Assembly (NCBI GenBank): GCA_024516035.1
Contig: CM044962.1
Location: 4,202,631 to 4,266,630 of the forward strand
Direction: 5' to 3'
From: Bactericera cockerelli
Lineage: Eukaryota > Arthropoda > Insecta > Hemiptera > Triozidae
DNA length: 64,000 nucleotides
Positions 10,935 to 22,099 of this stretch are shown piece by piece. Numbering within the stretch: position 1 is the first letter of the stretch; each line of letters begins with the position of its first letter. A program made the translations under genes and the position numbers. A model generated the notes under the pieces. It had not been told where the DNA came from. It saw only the letters and a list, made by a program, of their open reading frames with translations, and searched no databases.

Positions 10935-11042
10935 GTGGACCCCATCTATAGTACAGAGCCGAAAATTTCTGACTGTTGGAATTCAAACGCAGGTCATCTT
11001 GCGTGCAAGGTTCGCTACACCACTTAACCACGGTGATTGCTG
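10935..11042 (-). mobile_element. SINE family G, diverged
   Basis: GAGTGGACCCCATCTATAG, TCAAACGCAGGTCATCTTGC and ACTTAACCACGGTG follow the order of family G on the minus strand, with a weak B box. Confidence 0.6.
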
Positions 11043-11657
11043 AGAGAATAAAGAGGTATTTAAATATATGTAAGGAAACGGACGAAAGTGGTGGGTGATA
11101 CAAGAATAGATACAGGAAGAACACAGGAACAGTGGAGGGTTAGCGGGGTGACATACATTCAGGTCATCTCACCGAGTTCATACCTGACATCCTACGGACC
11201 TTTTTTTCCTGAGAGAAGACACAAAGGTACTTCCCTTCTCTATCTGAAAGGTGCTTCGACCTTTTTTTCATCTCTCACAAAGGTACTTTGTCAAAGGCCA
11301 CACCATCCTGACAGGCGTCGGAAATTTCATAGTTCGCCCAAGGGGATCGCTGTAACGAGAACTTTTTGTGACGGTGTCAAGGTTTTGGCGGCAGGGAGAT
11401 AGATGCCCTGCGTTATCCTTAGCCGTGCGCTTGTGGTCGAACAGTCGGTAAGTCTGCTAGCGCAAAATTTGTGAGTTCGAATCCTGCGTGGAATATATCC
11501 TCACATTTTGAGATTTAAACTATAATGTACATAAAATATGGTATCAAAACAACTGCTGAATTAAAAGCCGGACCAACGTCCATAAAGCACGCGGGTTCGG
11601 TGATCAACTGGCCAGAGTGGTGATGTAGTGTAAAGGTATTTGAGTTCGTATCACCAA
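11043..11657. other. No gene; tRNA-like segment
   Basis: At about 11424-11492 TTGTGGTCGAACAGTCGG and GTGAGTTCGAATCCTGCG form a tRNA-like pair of boxes. The spacing and lack of a clean acceptor stem suggest a SINE head, not a tRNA gene. The surrounding frame (11088-11402) is unsupported. Confidence 0.4.
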
Positions 11658-11880
11658 TCTTAATATATAAATGTCAAAGTCACTGACTGACTAATCATCA
11701 CTGTTTCTCCGAACTGGTAAGTCCTAGGAAGCTGAAATTTGGTAGGTAGCTTTGTCTTATAGTCTAGATGTGCAATAAGACGGGATCGAAATTCCCACTA
11801 CAACACCTGCCATTGGCGAAAAAGGACTTTTTGCTTTCACGGCCATGCCTCGGCCCGCAAAGCGGGCGACAGCCCGCTAG
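11658..11880 (+). mobile_element. Non-autonomous Helitron (223 bp)
   Basis: It begins TCTTAATATATAAATGTC directly after an A. It ends GCCCGCTAG directly before a T, the A|T insertion preference of Helitrons. A hairpin GCCCGC-AAA-GCGGGC lies about 10 bp before the CTAG end. A near-identical copy is at 35100-35337. Confidence 0.88.
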
Positions 11881-12715
11881 TACAACATATCTATGGCGTT
11901 TTATGGTAACTTACAACTGAATGTCCATTTCTACATAAATTCAACAGATAACATTTGAAAGACACTAAAGAACCGAAGAAGTTTTTTCAAAAAGCTTCTA
12001 AGAAAGACACAAATGATGTTTCTTATAATATTTCTTACCAATCCACGCATGTGTCTTTTCCATTATGGCTGTATTCACACATATCGGCACTATCATTCCC
12101 ATTCGGACTGACTTTACTTTCCAAATGCTTCTCATATCGTTTTTTCGCTATACCCATCACCTATAATTTTTATTTAACTTAACTACTTCAAGCTGTTCTA
12201 TTATTTATTTTCAATTATTCTATATATATAATCAATTATTTGCTTCTATGTATATATTTTATTTTTATTGCCAACCTTTTGTAACATAACATTACAAATA
12301 AAACGCTTATTCTATTCTATTCTTACTTTCCAAAGCTACCATCTCGACAGTCAGCGCTTTATAGCTACCGGTTACGACTCTCCGTGTTCTGAAGAAAGCT
12401 TTCTAAATTATACCCTTCCGCGGCTGTCTTTTTTCGTTTGTCAGCTTCCACCCAAGCCATGCCTCCCATCACTCCATCCACACTTAGCTACCTGTTAGAA
12501 CTCCCAATGTTCTTTCCCTCGGGCCATAACAATAAGTTTCCACATTCTTGCATGCGTGTCAAAATAAAATATGTAAATGTCGACAGTAGCGCCGTAGCGT
12601 TTCTTCTCTCCCCCCGGCCCTACTCCGCCCTCTCCGTCAATTTATTGACACTTTTGCCGATACAGAAAAACGGCTCGGTCCCCCAGAATAAATAATTCAC
12701 CCTACATAATACATT
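11881..12715. other. No gene recognised
   Basis: A T-rich stretch with AACATTACAAATAAAACGC and TATTCTATTCTATTC (about 12280-12322) looks like a poly(A)-type retroelement 3' end. The rest is plain sequence. Confidence 0.35.
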
Positions 12716-13250
12716 CTGACTTGTAGGGAGAAAAAAAAATTGAAGGAGACGAGAAGAAGTTGGGCAGAAATAGAATTCAGAGGAAGAGAGACGGAAAAGT
12801 GGGAATAAGTGTAGAAAGAAAAGGAGAAGTCTGGAACGAGGAATAGATTGACATAGAGGAGGAAGAGGGGAAAAAGAGGCAGAAAAGTAGGAAAAAGAAG
12901 TAGAAATATATGGAAGTTAAGAAGAAGAAATAGAAGGAAAAAGAAGCAGGAGAAGTTAAGAACCAAAAATAAATATAAAAAAAGAAGAGGAATAGGTTAT
13001 AATAGAGGCAGAAAAGAATAAATAAGAAGTAGAAGGATAAGAACGAAAAATGAAAAGGGTGAAGGAAGAGATAAAAAAGAGACAAAAAAGAAGAGGAGCA
13101 GTAGAAAATGAGTAAGCTAAGTGGGAGGGTGAAAAATAGGATGAGGCGTTAAAGTAGAGGAGAAAGTAAAATTTGTTCCTCCAATAACAACACACAAAAG
13201 AAAGTAGGACAAGAGGGAGCGGGAGGAGAGAGAGAAAAAAATACAAGAAA
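12716..13250. repeat. Polypurine tract (GAAGAAG type), about 530 bp
   Basis: Almost all A and G on the plus strand. The overlapping Phe/Ser/Leu frames on the minus strand are compositional. Confidence 0.9.
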
Positions 13251-14029
13251 ATCAAATTCAATTTCCAGAGAAAGGGAAATATGTGACGTGCCCGGAATAA
13301 TTCTCCTCTGTGAATGATAAATAATAATGGAGAGAGGGGACTGGAACAACTTCGGCCCTCGTGAGGTTAGAACAAAGGCCTCTCCGATTCCACTGAAGAG
13401 GGAGAACGCCAAGAAATAAATGAGTGACAGGAGCTATGCACCAACAGTTGGACTGTGATTCTTAAGATGAATTTCTCCATAAAGACAATTTATAGGTAAA
13501 ATCATTCGCCTCTTCTTCATGGTAGAGATTGATAGAGCTCATTTACTCTACCCAAATAGCGTTTCCAAGTCTTTTAATTCCATCACTTGTTTGTTATCAA
13601 TGCAATTATTATGTGGTGATCATAGAAAATTTCAAATGAACGGGATCCGACTCATGGGATCCTTTGCTAAGTGGATCCTCATGGTCCAAGCATCTGGCCA
13701 AGGAACTTTTTTCTCTGGAAAATTTAGTTGACTAACGTTTGCGTCCTTCGTCTTTTCGCTTTGTACTGCTGATGAAAAGAGTTCTTAAAGAGGCAACAAA
13801 AAATCTTATCCTATGAAATTTCAAAGTGTTTGACCCTCCTTCTCCTTTATTTATTTTATTTATTTATTTACACTTTATTTATTTTTACAAAACAATCATC
13901 AACAAGGAAAACAATAATTTAAAAAAACTTAGAAATATGTACAGAAATAATAATAATAATAATAAAGATCAATATTAATTACAATTGTTTTGTAACATTC
14001 TCTGCCACTTCTGTTTTCACGTCCCACTT
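13251..14029. other. No gene recognised
   Basis: It includes a TTTATTTA simple repeat (13845-13890) and AATAATAAT (13948-13963). The frame 13519-13731 carries no motif. Confidence 0.4.
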
Positions 14030-14161
14030 ACGGCCACATTATGAAGCAGGATCAAAGCTAAGATAAGCCAGACACGCCCTCAAGTCGGAGTTTCAACCAA
14101 TCACAGCGCACTATAGCCCGAGTTGAGGCTTCACTCTAATCCTGTTTTGAAATTCGGCCCT
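14030..14161. mobile_element. MITE, same family (132 bp)
   Basis: ACGGCCACATTATGAAGCAG is matched at the other end by CCTGTTTTGAAATTCGGCC. The core has CCAATCACAGCGCACTATAG. Confidence 0.75.
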
Positions 14162-15067
14162 TTGGTATTGGTATATAAGTAATAAGTAAGGCTGTCGGCT
14201 ACGAAAGCTCTCTATCATTGCGACCTTAATTAGATCTTTTCCTTGTAACTCTAAAAGAGATCAAAACTTATAAATGTAGCTTAAGATTCTTTTAGGACTG
14301 ATTTCGGTAAATTCTTTAGGTGTTAGAATCAGCGCAGCGTTGAGAAGTGTCTGTAGTAGGATGCTCCTTTCACCGCCCCATCTCGTAGTAAAGACCCTGA
14401 TGCCCACCCTAATGGCGGAGGCAATAACAGTTAAACTTTGTGAGGTATTAAGTCGAGCACAACCAGAACGCCTTGAGGGAGCGAGAGCATGGAAGGAGGA
14501 GGAGGGAAAAGAGAGAGAAGAAGAACAAGAGGAGGGAAGAAAAATAGAAGGAAGATGTAGGGAGGGACAGAAAGAAAAGAAGGGAGGGAGAGAAAGGAAA
14601 GGAGAAAAGAGGGAGAACGCAGGTGTGTGTTCGTAGTTTCTTAAATATTGACTTTAAATATTATGGCGCAAACTTTCGCTCGCTCTGTGTACTGCTTGTA
14701 TTTCGTGGATACATAAATATTCTATTCTCATTCTAATAGAATAAGATTCTATTAGAATAAAATTCTACGGAATAGAAAGATGTTCTGTCCCCATTCACGG
14801 AGGAGCACCTACAAGAGGAAGATCCAAGAAAACTTGGTGAGATCCAAGAAAACTTGGATCTCACTCATCTTGCATTGACTAGAATTTAGTGTTTATAGCT
14901 CCATTTCTTTTATCTTGCACAGCTAGGTTACGGCACGAGGGCCTCATTGCAAAAAGTTGTCTTACCCTCAAACTCCACAAATAGCCCTCTCGACCGTCAA
15001 ATTTTGTTAAAATAAAACAAATTCCTCTTTTAACCGTCAAGTTTCTTTCAAATAAACAATTGAACAA
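14162..15067. other. Purine tract and short local repeats
   Basis: GGA/GAA-rich sequence spans 14485-14622. ATTCTAATAGAAT-type palindromes lie at 14718-14765. GAGATCCAAGAAAACTTGG is duplicated in tandem at 14817-14860 and forms a hairpin with GGATCTC. No gene is recognised. Confidence 0.6.
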
Positions 15068-15345
15068 TTGAAGCCTCCCTGGCGTAATGGTTGTGACTAC
15101 TGCCCGTAGTCCAGAGTTCCCGAGTTCAACTCCCAATTGGAGTAGACTTTTCGACGAAAATTCTGTTCCATCCAAACACGTGAGGCTGTCATTTCCGGCC
15201 TTACCCAGGCTGGGTGAGGTTAATGTGGGTAGCTGATACGATTCCCATCGAATGGAGGGTAAAACACCCGTCCTGACTATCTCTCTTAGTCAGGACGTTA
15301 AAACCAAAAAGAATCACACAATACTGGTCACAATAGATCTAATTA
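15068..15345 (+). mobile_element. SINE family E, best copy
   Basis: Head: GCCTCCCTGGCGTAATGG, then CCGAGTTCAACTCCC, a tRNA-like A/B pair. Body: GACGAAAATTCTGTTCCATC. Tail: AGGCTGGGTGAGGTTAATGT, AATGGAGGGTAAAACACCCG, TCAGGACGTTAAAACC, then GGTCACAATAGATCTAATTA. The tail module is shared with the 5S-headed family D. Confidence 0.8.
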
Positions 15346-16010
15346 GATCGCAGTGTTAATTGTAAGGGTTTCACTGAAAACCCTGCAAGGACATATAATA
15401 ATAATAACAATTGAAAGGGAGATTTGGTGTTTATGAGAGTGAGAAAGATTTCTGGAACAAAGCTCTGGTGCTATTTGGTTCGATTCCAGATAGATGTCAA
15501 TACAGCCAATATATTCCAACACATTGAACTAGCAACTAGCATTGTTGATGCGAAATTCCAAATAAAAAACCCGTTGCACTTGCATTCTCAGTGCGTGGGT
15601 TGAACGATCTCATTTTCTCTCTCTCTCTGACCACTCGAGCCATTGCCATTGGAATCACTCGCCAGAACAAAGCAGTCAAAGCAAAGGTTACAAGAGCGAG
15701 AATCGCAGTCAGCCAAGAATAGAAACAGGTTTCTCTCCTTGGTCGGGGCCAAACAGAATAGAACTGAAGGAGAATACATCAAACAAAAGATCTTCTTGGA
15801 TCTCATTAAACAAAAACAAAAGAACAGTAAATTGTGTAAAGGAAACCGGACTGGGGTTCTCGAACAATAAAACCCAACGAGTTCTTGATGCACTAAATTC
15901 CAGTGACAATACTGGTAATATTTTTGTGTACCAACCTACCTGACCTGTTCGGTAAAAATGTACAATCCAGGACAGGATGATTGCGCACTTGTCGAAAATA
16001 TCTAAAAATA
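15346..16010. other. No gene recognised
   Basis: The frame at 15643-15870 is Lys/Gln/Arg-rich but has no motif and no start or splice support. Confidence 0.35.
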
Positions 16011-16250
16011 AACATACTAATAATAATAACACTCTTTAGTGGAAGGTTAATTAATGCTCAAAGCATTTTCTACCAAATAACCCTGAGAGTGTTATTTTTA
16101 TGTGGTCACATTCTCAAATTAAAGAGCTGCCACATCTGACACAACAGTTCATTGGCGTAAGTAGTGGTGACTATGATTGGAGTAAGTAGTGGTGACTATG
16201 ATTGAAGTAAGTAGTGGTGACTATCATATTGTATCTAACCTGTAGATGGT
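16011..16250 (-). repeat. SINE family F tail and a 26-bp triplicate
   Basis: ATAATAACACTCTTTAGTGG, TGCTCAAAGCATTTTCTACC and ATGTGGTCACATTCTC (16020-16125) match the tail of family F, minus strand. At 16158-16228 GTAAGTAGTGGTGACTATGA occurs three times at a period of about 26 bp. Confidence 0.7.
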
Positions 16251-16390
16251 TCCAGGTTAGAAACAGAGAGCACAGTGAACAGATTATTTTTTAAATTAAT
16301 CTGTAAAATAATACTTTGATAAGAGATTTTTTCTTCTCTCAATGATCAAAAAGTTACACCGGACAAAAATCAAGGCCGAATCAAACTTAC

Positions 16391-16553
16391 CTTTATGATG
16401 GCGGAAATGGTGCGTATTGGTGCAGCACGGCTGTTCTTGGTAAGTCGCAAACAAGTTTCCGTACTGGTTCGAACTGGCGATCACTGGACTGCAAATCCCC
16501 AGCAGACTGAGCAGCAGCACAAAGCGCATGCTCCTAGCGCACTCTCCCCACAT
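16391..16553 (-). CDS. First coding exon of a secreted-protein gene (unidentified)
   Basis: The ATG at 16553 (context CACCATG) opens MWGECARSMRFVLL; a second ATG at 16529 gives MRFVLLLSLLGICSPVIA. Both carry a signal peptide with a Leu-rich core and a cleavage region near SPVIASS. The mature part contains NQYGNLFATYQEQPCC and THHFRHHK. The exon ends at 16391 in a consensus donor AAG|GTAAGT (intron phase 1), so about 54 residues are encoded. This is the one segment here with codon-like, non-repetitive sequence plus start, signal and splice site. The gene runs leftward on the minus strand; I could not find its next exon in the window. I do not recognise the family; paired Cys and His-rich sequence suggests the start of a Cys-rich extracellular protein. 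Confidence 0.55.
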
Positions 16554-17188
16554 GGTGAGAGCGAGAGTTGTGCGTTGCAACACCAACGGAACTCCTCACA
16601 CTTCCTCTTTTGAAGAGGAGGAAGTCAGGTGGATAATTTACTTAGCGATGATTTGATGAAAAGCATCCAGTGTTAAAACGATTTTGTTTCGCTATTATAT
16701 TTTTCAGTATGGGAATTCAATTTTTACATGTTTAAAAATAAGATTAGATTAGCCTAGAAACAAATTGAAAAGAGATATTTTAATATTAATGAAAAAATAA
16801 AAACAATGAAATGAAACTGTTATAATTTCTACGAGTACACTGGAAATGCTTTATGAGTAATAATTTTCATCAAAAAAAGCCAACAGAAGTGCCATCATTT
16901 TGGCTGAGTTGCCTAGAAACTTTAAAGAGACTTTCCAATTAATGTGCCTCCAATGCTTTCAATCAAATTCCAAGAATTTGGGCAACCTTTTAAAAGGTTT
17001 TTTCCAAAAACTAATACCTTTTTCACTTGCAAAAAAAGAGGTCAGCCATTAGGGTCACTCTAATTCCTGTGATCTATTATCAAGGTAGACAATTTCCATA
17101 TTTTTTTTTTTTTTTTAAAATGAAACACCTTTCGCCTTAGACTCTAAAATCAAACATGACCTTGGGAATCAGCTAAAGCTGGAAGCCG
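16554..17188. other. Upstream region of the secreted-protein exon
   Basis: If the exon at 16391-16553 is real, its 5' UTR and promoter lie here. A palindromic CTTCCTCTTTTGAAGAGGAGGAAG sits at about 16600-16623 (arms CTTCCTCTT/AAGAGGAGGAAG, imperfect). No TATA box is obvious. The rest is AT-rich. Confidence 0.35.
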
Positions 17189-17354
17189 TTCCAGAAACAC
17201 TCTCCAGTCTCATAACTCCAAATCTCCTTTTCAACTGTCACACAACAACGCACCCTGATTGGTTAATTAAAACGCAAGAACCAATCAGAGTGCGTTGAGT
17301 GGCTGACGGTTGAAACGGAGATTCGGGGAGTTGGACAGTGGAGTGTTTCTGGAA
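17189..17354. mobile_element. Palindromic MITE (166 bp)
   Basis: It starts TTCCAGAAACACTC and ends with its exact reverse complement GAGTGTTTCTGGAA. Inside, GCACCCTGATTGGTT pairs with AACCAATCAGAGTGC, and CAAATCTCC..TTTCAACTGTC pairs roughly with its opposite. The whole copy can fold into one long hairpin. I do not assign a superfamily. Confidence 0.75.
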
Positions 17355-18919
17355 TTACCTCCAGGTCTACTTTGTTAGCTTAATGGGACTCCCTGTCTCG
17401 AGCCGACAGTCTAAATAAAGCACTCCTATACCATACTCCCTAAGAATTTGGCCTTCAGTATCCCACCTAGGTTAGTTTTCAATAGATATCAAAGTATGTA
17501 TACTCCATGGGGGCAATTTTTTAAAGAAAACTTCAATTTTCAAATTGTGAAACACATTCAACCTGCCCGCGTAGGACCAAAGAATTGTTTCCGTATTGCG
17601 GCAGTAATTGTTTCCATATTATTGGAAATTGTTTGATAATTAATTAATTATGTTCTGGGCTGAAGAGCTATTTATGCTTTGACCTCATTAGATTTAATAA
17701 TTTCATTAAATTCAAAACTAAATTCTTAAAATAATGAGAAAAAAATTAATCCAAGCCAACGGATCACCATGGTACCATTTGATGTAACAAACCAAGCGGT
17801 TTCACCCAGAGATATTACAACTAGGCAAGTGGGACTACTCTTTTTCTCAAAATATATTAAAATAATAAACCCGACAAGGGACAAGGCTTATATCTATCAT
17901 AAAAACAAAAAGATTTAAAAAAAAAGGATCCATGAGCATTAAAAATGATTTAAAAAAGAATATATTCGGTTAGAAAAGTAAGTATGAGACACAATTATTT
18001 GATTTTAATAAATTGAAAATGTTTTACGAATATATCAAACGACGAGAACTATTTACATTAATTGAATAGAAATTAACAACACGTGCGATAATATAAGCCG
18101 ATTATTTCATCAAGAAATTCGGCGCTGAATAAAATTATTGAATGTGACGATGAGCGCTATGCTAGATTTATTTTTAGATTTCAAGTTTTTTCATTACATT
18201 TTTTGTTGAATTTCCTGAGCAAACAACCGCGGTGTGAATATTTTGTATCAACGAAAAGTAATCCTTTTTTTGTTACAGGAAATTCGCTACCTCGATGTGT
18301 GCAGAGCTGAAATATTGTTTCCAAATAAGCAAAGAACGTGAAACGAACTAGATTGTTATTTTTTCACTGGCAATTTTCAGGCGAAAAGGATTTTTATATT
18401 CCACAGATGTAGTAGCTGATCACAAAAATGGTAAGAAAACTTAAACTATGAAAAACATAGATCTAGCAAAGAATCAGACCGAAACGTGAGCCATGTAAAA
18501 ACAGTCAACAACTTTTCCTACTTGAATTTTAACTTCTTACAATCCAAACGGCGAAACCAAATCACTTTTTATTTAAACCAACTAGAAAATCCAACGAAAC
18601 GGCTGCAAACCACGATCGTCTACAGAGTTTTTCACGAAAATTTTAGAAAAAACAATTTTCACAACTTCGAGAGTTCGAGAAAAAAAAACTTCGACACTCC
18701 TTACACGCTTGACGCGGTGCGCGAATGAGACTGGAAGGAGGATTTCCAACATGTACAAACATGTTCGTTTCTGCTTCGGAAACCCGGTCGGGCCGGATCG
18801 GCTACACTCGGCTCCCACATGTAATGCAAGATAGGATACCTCGCCTTACCTGTGTGATAATAATGCTTCATTTAGGTACCTGTGGAGAATGTACAGGGTG
18901 ATGCGGGTGGCAGGAATAA
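17355..18919. other. No gene recognised; AT-rich unique-looking DNA
   Basis: About 1.5 kb of AT-rich sequence without elements I recognise. On the minus strand near 18857 CACACAG|GTAAGG resembles a splice donor, which could end a 5' non-coding exon of the gene at 16391, but nothing confirms it. Confidence 0.3.
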
Positions 18920-19745
18920 TCTGTTGAAATTAGCGGAGACGCCTGAACTACCAAGAATTCGTTTGAATTGGTGGAGATGTCTTAACTACGAAGTTTTTTT
19001 TGATGAAATTTTAGATGTTTGTTTATTATATTCCCAAATTAAATACTATTTGATTAAAATTAAATACTGTTTGAAAATAGTAAAGTGCCAGAACTACCAA
19101 ATTTTTATTGTAATTATAACTACTAGGTAATTGTTTTTGTTAAAATTGGTGATGATGTTAACCAATTTTTTGGAGATGTCTCACAACCAAATAATGTTTG
19201 AAGGGTAGATGCCTTAACAACAGAATTTATGTTGAAATTGGAGACGTTAATATTGCCAAACTAGTGGAGATGTCTCAACAACTAAATAATGTTTGAAAAT
19301 AGTGGAGACACCTCGACTAACAATATTTAAATATGTTGAATTCCGTTGAGACCTTGAGACCAGTAGCTTGATGGATAACGCGACGGACTTGCAATCTGGT
19401 GGTCGGTGGGTTGGGTCCCAAGTTAAGGAAAATTTTAGTAAAGAGAGTTTCAGTAGATAAATTTAACTAGCAACTATTCGTTGGATTTGTTGGAGATGTC
19501 ACAACTACCAATATTTTAGTGAAATTGGTGAAGGAGTTCATATTTAGTGGAGATGTTTCAACTACCAATTTTTCGTTCAAAATACTGGTAAATACTAGTT
19601 AAGATCACGTAACTACGATTTATTGAAGAGGTGGAGACACCTGAACTACGAAAAATTAAATTTGTTGAATTCAAAAATTACAAATTTTTCGGTGAAATTG
19701 GTGCAGATGTTTAAACAAACAAATATACAAGGTTGAAAATAGTGC

Positions 19746-19748
<3 letters not shown>
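18920..19748. repeat. Degenerate tandem array around a GTGGAGATGTC-AACTACCAA core
   Basis: Variants of GTGGAGATGTCTCAACTACC recur around 18932, 18972, 19169, 19262, 19302, 19488, 19543 and 19632 at irregular 40-90 bp spacing, separated by T-rich sequence. The pattern resumes on the far side of the LINE (23001-23045), so the LINE landed inside the array. A SINE B copy interrupts it at 19365-19462. Confidence 0.65.
19365..19462 (+). mobile_element. SINE family B copy
   Basis: AGCTTGATGGATAACGCGAC, then GGTCGGTGGGTTGGGTCCC, then TTTTAGTAAAGAGAG matches the family's tRNA-like head and tail. The B-box-like part is mutated. Confidence 0.65.
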
Positions 19749-19795
<47 letters not shown>

Positions 19796-20180
19796 CAACA
19801 TCAACACTTGCCAGCTTTTTAGAGCTAGACAAGCAATTACAGATGCGAATATATTTATTGTGTGTTTATGTACAATCATATATAATATATAGGTATACAA
19901 TACATACTGATAGCTTAAAATTAAGGTGAATATAATAAAACATAACATAGAAGAAATAAACAAGGTCTAATATTAATCTGGGCACTATCTGGTTGATTCT
20001 ATTATGATTGCTGAATGATAATGAATTGTACGAGTGGAATGTGCATATCTATAGTAAACAATCTACATATAGTAAACAATATTATCATGCTGTCAATGTC
20101 TTAATCTGATGAGTCAGATTACAGAGATATAGAGTTACTTATGTTTGATGTTCAAGTGTTGTTTATTTTTGTGTTGATTA

Positions 20181-21812
20181 CTACTCGTATGGATAAAACA
20201 GGTCTGGTTTGTTTTCGATGTTATTATAGACATTCATTGCAGCTATTATTGGAGATTTAAATAAATTTGGATGAACAGCGAATAGTGTGGTTGGGTCAGT
20301 ACGGAGTCTTGGATTAGGGACCTTAATATCAATTTTGGATGTGAGATATATGCTATTAATTTTGTTTGTTAGTAAATTTTTGAGAAATTTAATTTGATTG
20401 TCCCTAAATCTGGATTCAATAGAGTCAATGACTAGATGTTCAATCAGTAATTTGTAGCTTATGTTGGAGGGGTATTTAGGGTAAAAACCATTGATTTTTT
20501 GAAAAAGGTATCGTACGAAATTAGCTTGTACTTTTTCAAGTTTCATAATTTGGGTTTTTGTTTGTGGAGTCCATAGAGCAGAACAATATTCTAATTTCGA
20601 ACGCACTATACTTTTGTATAAGAGTGTAATAGTGTCTATATCACTAATGGGGGTGCAGCATCTTATGACCATCCCTAGTCTCCGGTTGGCCGCACCTATT
20701 GTTTTATCTATGTGTGCATCCCAGTTCAAATTTGAGCTAAATGTGACACCAAGATCTGTAAATGTTTCTACGTTTTGTAGGGGAGTTTTATTGACTTCAT
20801 ATGGATTTTGTATGGTGTTTTTTTTAGTGGTTAATGTCATTTTGAAGCATTTGTTGGGGTGAAAGTGTAGACCAACCGATGCAAGCCACTTTTGGGAGGA
20901 GTTTAAATCTTCCTGCAATAAAATACAGTCGTTATAAGATGTTATTTTCTTGTATATTTTTAAGTCGTCTGCGTATAATTGAAACTGAGAGTTTTTTATG
21001 TGCTTTCTGATGTCATCAAATGTTAGAATAAATAAAAGGCTACTAAGTTTTGAACCTTGCCCTACTCCTGATGGTGGATAGAAGGGTTTAGAAAGGTGGT
21101 TTTCGAACAAAACTTGATTTTTTCTCTGACATAGATAGCTCTTCATTAGTTGGACAAGAGGGGTAGAGAACCCTATTGATTGTAGTTTGTGTATTATGGC
21201 TGCGTGTGAAATAGAGTCGAAACATTTAGATATATCGCTGTAAATTACATCAATTTGAGCTTTTTCAGATATGACACGAGCGACGTAGTCGCAGAATTCA
21301 GTAAGGTTACTGAGTGTGGATTTTTGTTTTACGAAGCCGTGTTGATTAGGAGATACGTTACTGAAGATGAAATTTGAGATTTTATTGTACAGAGCACATT
21401 CATAGATTTTTGCCAGTGTATTAAGGGTTGAAATGGGTCGGTGGTTGTTAATTTCCACATTATTACCTTTTTTGGGGATCGGTTTTATAATAGATTCTTT
21501 TAATTTGTCTGGATATACTGCTTCTCGTAATGATTGATTAATTAAGTTAGTTAGGGGGTTTAAAAGGGTATCTAAGCATTTTTTGAACAGAATTGGTGGT
21601 AATCCATCGGTACCAGGTGATTTTTTTACCGGTATTTCTTGAACAGCTTTTTTAATGTCGTCTTTTGTGAAGTATTCAATATGAAGGTGTGTGTTTGAAT
21701 ATATTTGTTCCGGTGAGAGTGATGCTGTAGACTCTGGGACTCTTGGGTTATTGTTGTGTGATTTAAGAAAATGTTGTGCAAAGGTGTTGGCTATTATTTT
21801 AGGATCGACTAA
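20181..21812 (-). CDS. LINE reverse transcriptase (Jockey/CR1-like), 5' part displaced by insertion
   Basis: The uninterrupted frame is 566 codons long up to 21881, but its first 23 residues come from the Harbinger terminal repeat. The genuine LINE part starts at the Leu codon 21810-21812. Counting residues from 21881, the reverse transcriptase motifs are SPGTDG (88-93), RPIS (148-151), QHGF (180-183), YSDISKCFD (214-222, catalytic Asp 216), GVGQGSKL (272-279) and YADD (303-306). A C-terminal RSKLEYCSALW segment is typical of the Jockey/CR1 group. The enzyme would copy its own RNA at a nicked chromosomal target. All catalytic aspartates are present and I see no internal stop. Even so, the element is dead because its 5' half is missing and its frame is interrupted. 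Confidence 0.85.
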   Translation of the reverse strand, partial: LVDPKIIANTFAQHFLKSHNNNPRVPESTASLSPEQIYSNTHLHIEYFTKDDIKKAVQEIPVKKSPGTDGLPPILFKKCLDTLLNPLTNLINQSLREAVYPDKLKESIIKPIPKKGNNVEINNHRPISTLNTLAKIYECALYNKISNFIFSNVSPNQHGFVKQKSTLSNLTEFCDYVARVISEKAQIDVIYSDISKCFDSISHAAIIHKLQSIGFSTPLVQLMKSYLCQRKNQVLFENHLSKPFYPPSGVGQGSKLSSLLFILTFDDIRKHIKNSQFQLYADDLKIYKKITSYNDCILLQEDLNSSQKWLASVGLHFHPNKCFKMTLTTKKNTIQNPYEVNKTPLQNVETFTDLGVTFSSNLNWDAHIDKTIGAANRRLGMVIRCCTPISDIDTITLLYKSIVRSKLEYCSALWTPQTKTQIMKLEKVQANFVRYLFQKINGFYPKYPSNISYKLLIEHLVIDSIESRFRDNQIKFLKNLLTNKINSIYLTSKIDIKVPNPRLRTDPTTLFAVHPNLFKSPIIAAMNVYNNIENKPDLFYPYE

Positions 21813-22099
21813 GGCGGGTCGTACACTGAAGAAACGCGTTTCACGAAACGCATTTCTTGAAACGTGAAATTTGGATTTCACGAAACCGATAGATTGAAAT
21901 ACACAGAGGCGCGTACATTGAGTTACAAGAAACTACAGTTTCTAGAAATGCATGAAACGCGTTTCGTTGAAACCAAAATATTTGGTTTCGTGTGATTCAG
22001 TTTCGTGTGATCTCTCGGTGTTAATTAATTAATTAGTATTTAATAGACCCTAGAGGTTATTATTATTTTATTGTTTTTTTTTTTTCTACCCACAAAAAA

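Noticed and set aside
15643..15870. Lys/Gln/Arg-rich plus-strand frame
   Set aside because: It looks protein-like in composition, but I find no domain, promoter or splice support, and the opposite strand is equally open.
20614..20862. Plus-strand frame of 82 codons
   Set aside because: It is the shadow of the LINE reverse transcriptase on the opposite strand.
21813..21881. N-terminal 23 residues of the reverse transcriptase frame
   Set aside because: These codons lie in the terminal inverted repeat of the Harbinger element and are not part of the LINE protein.
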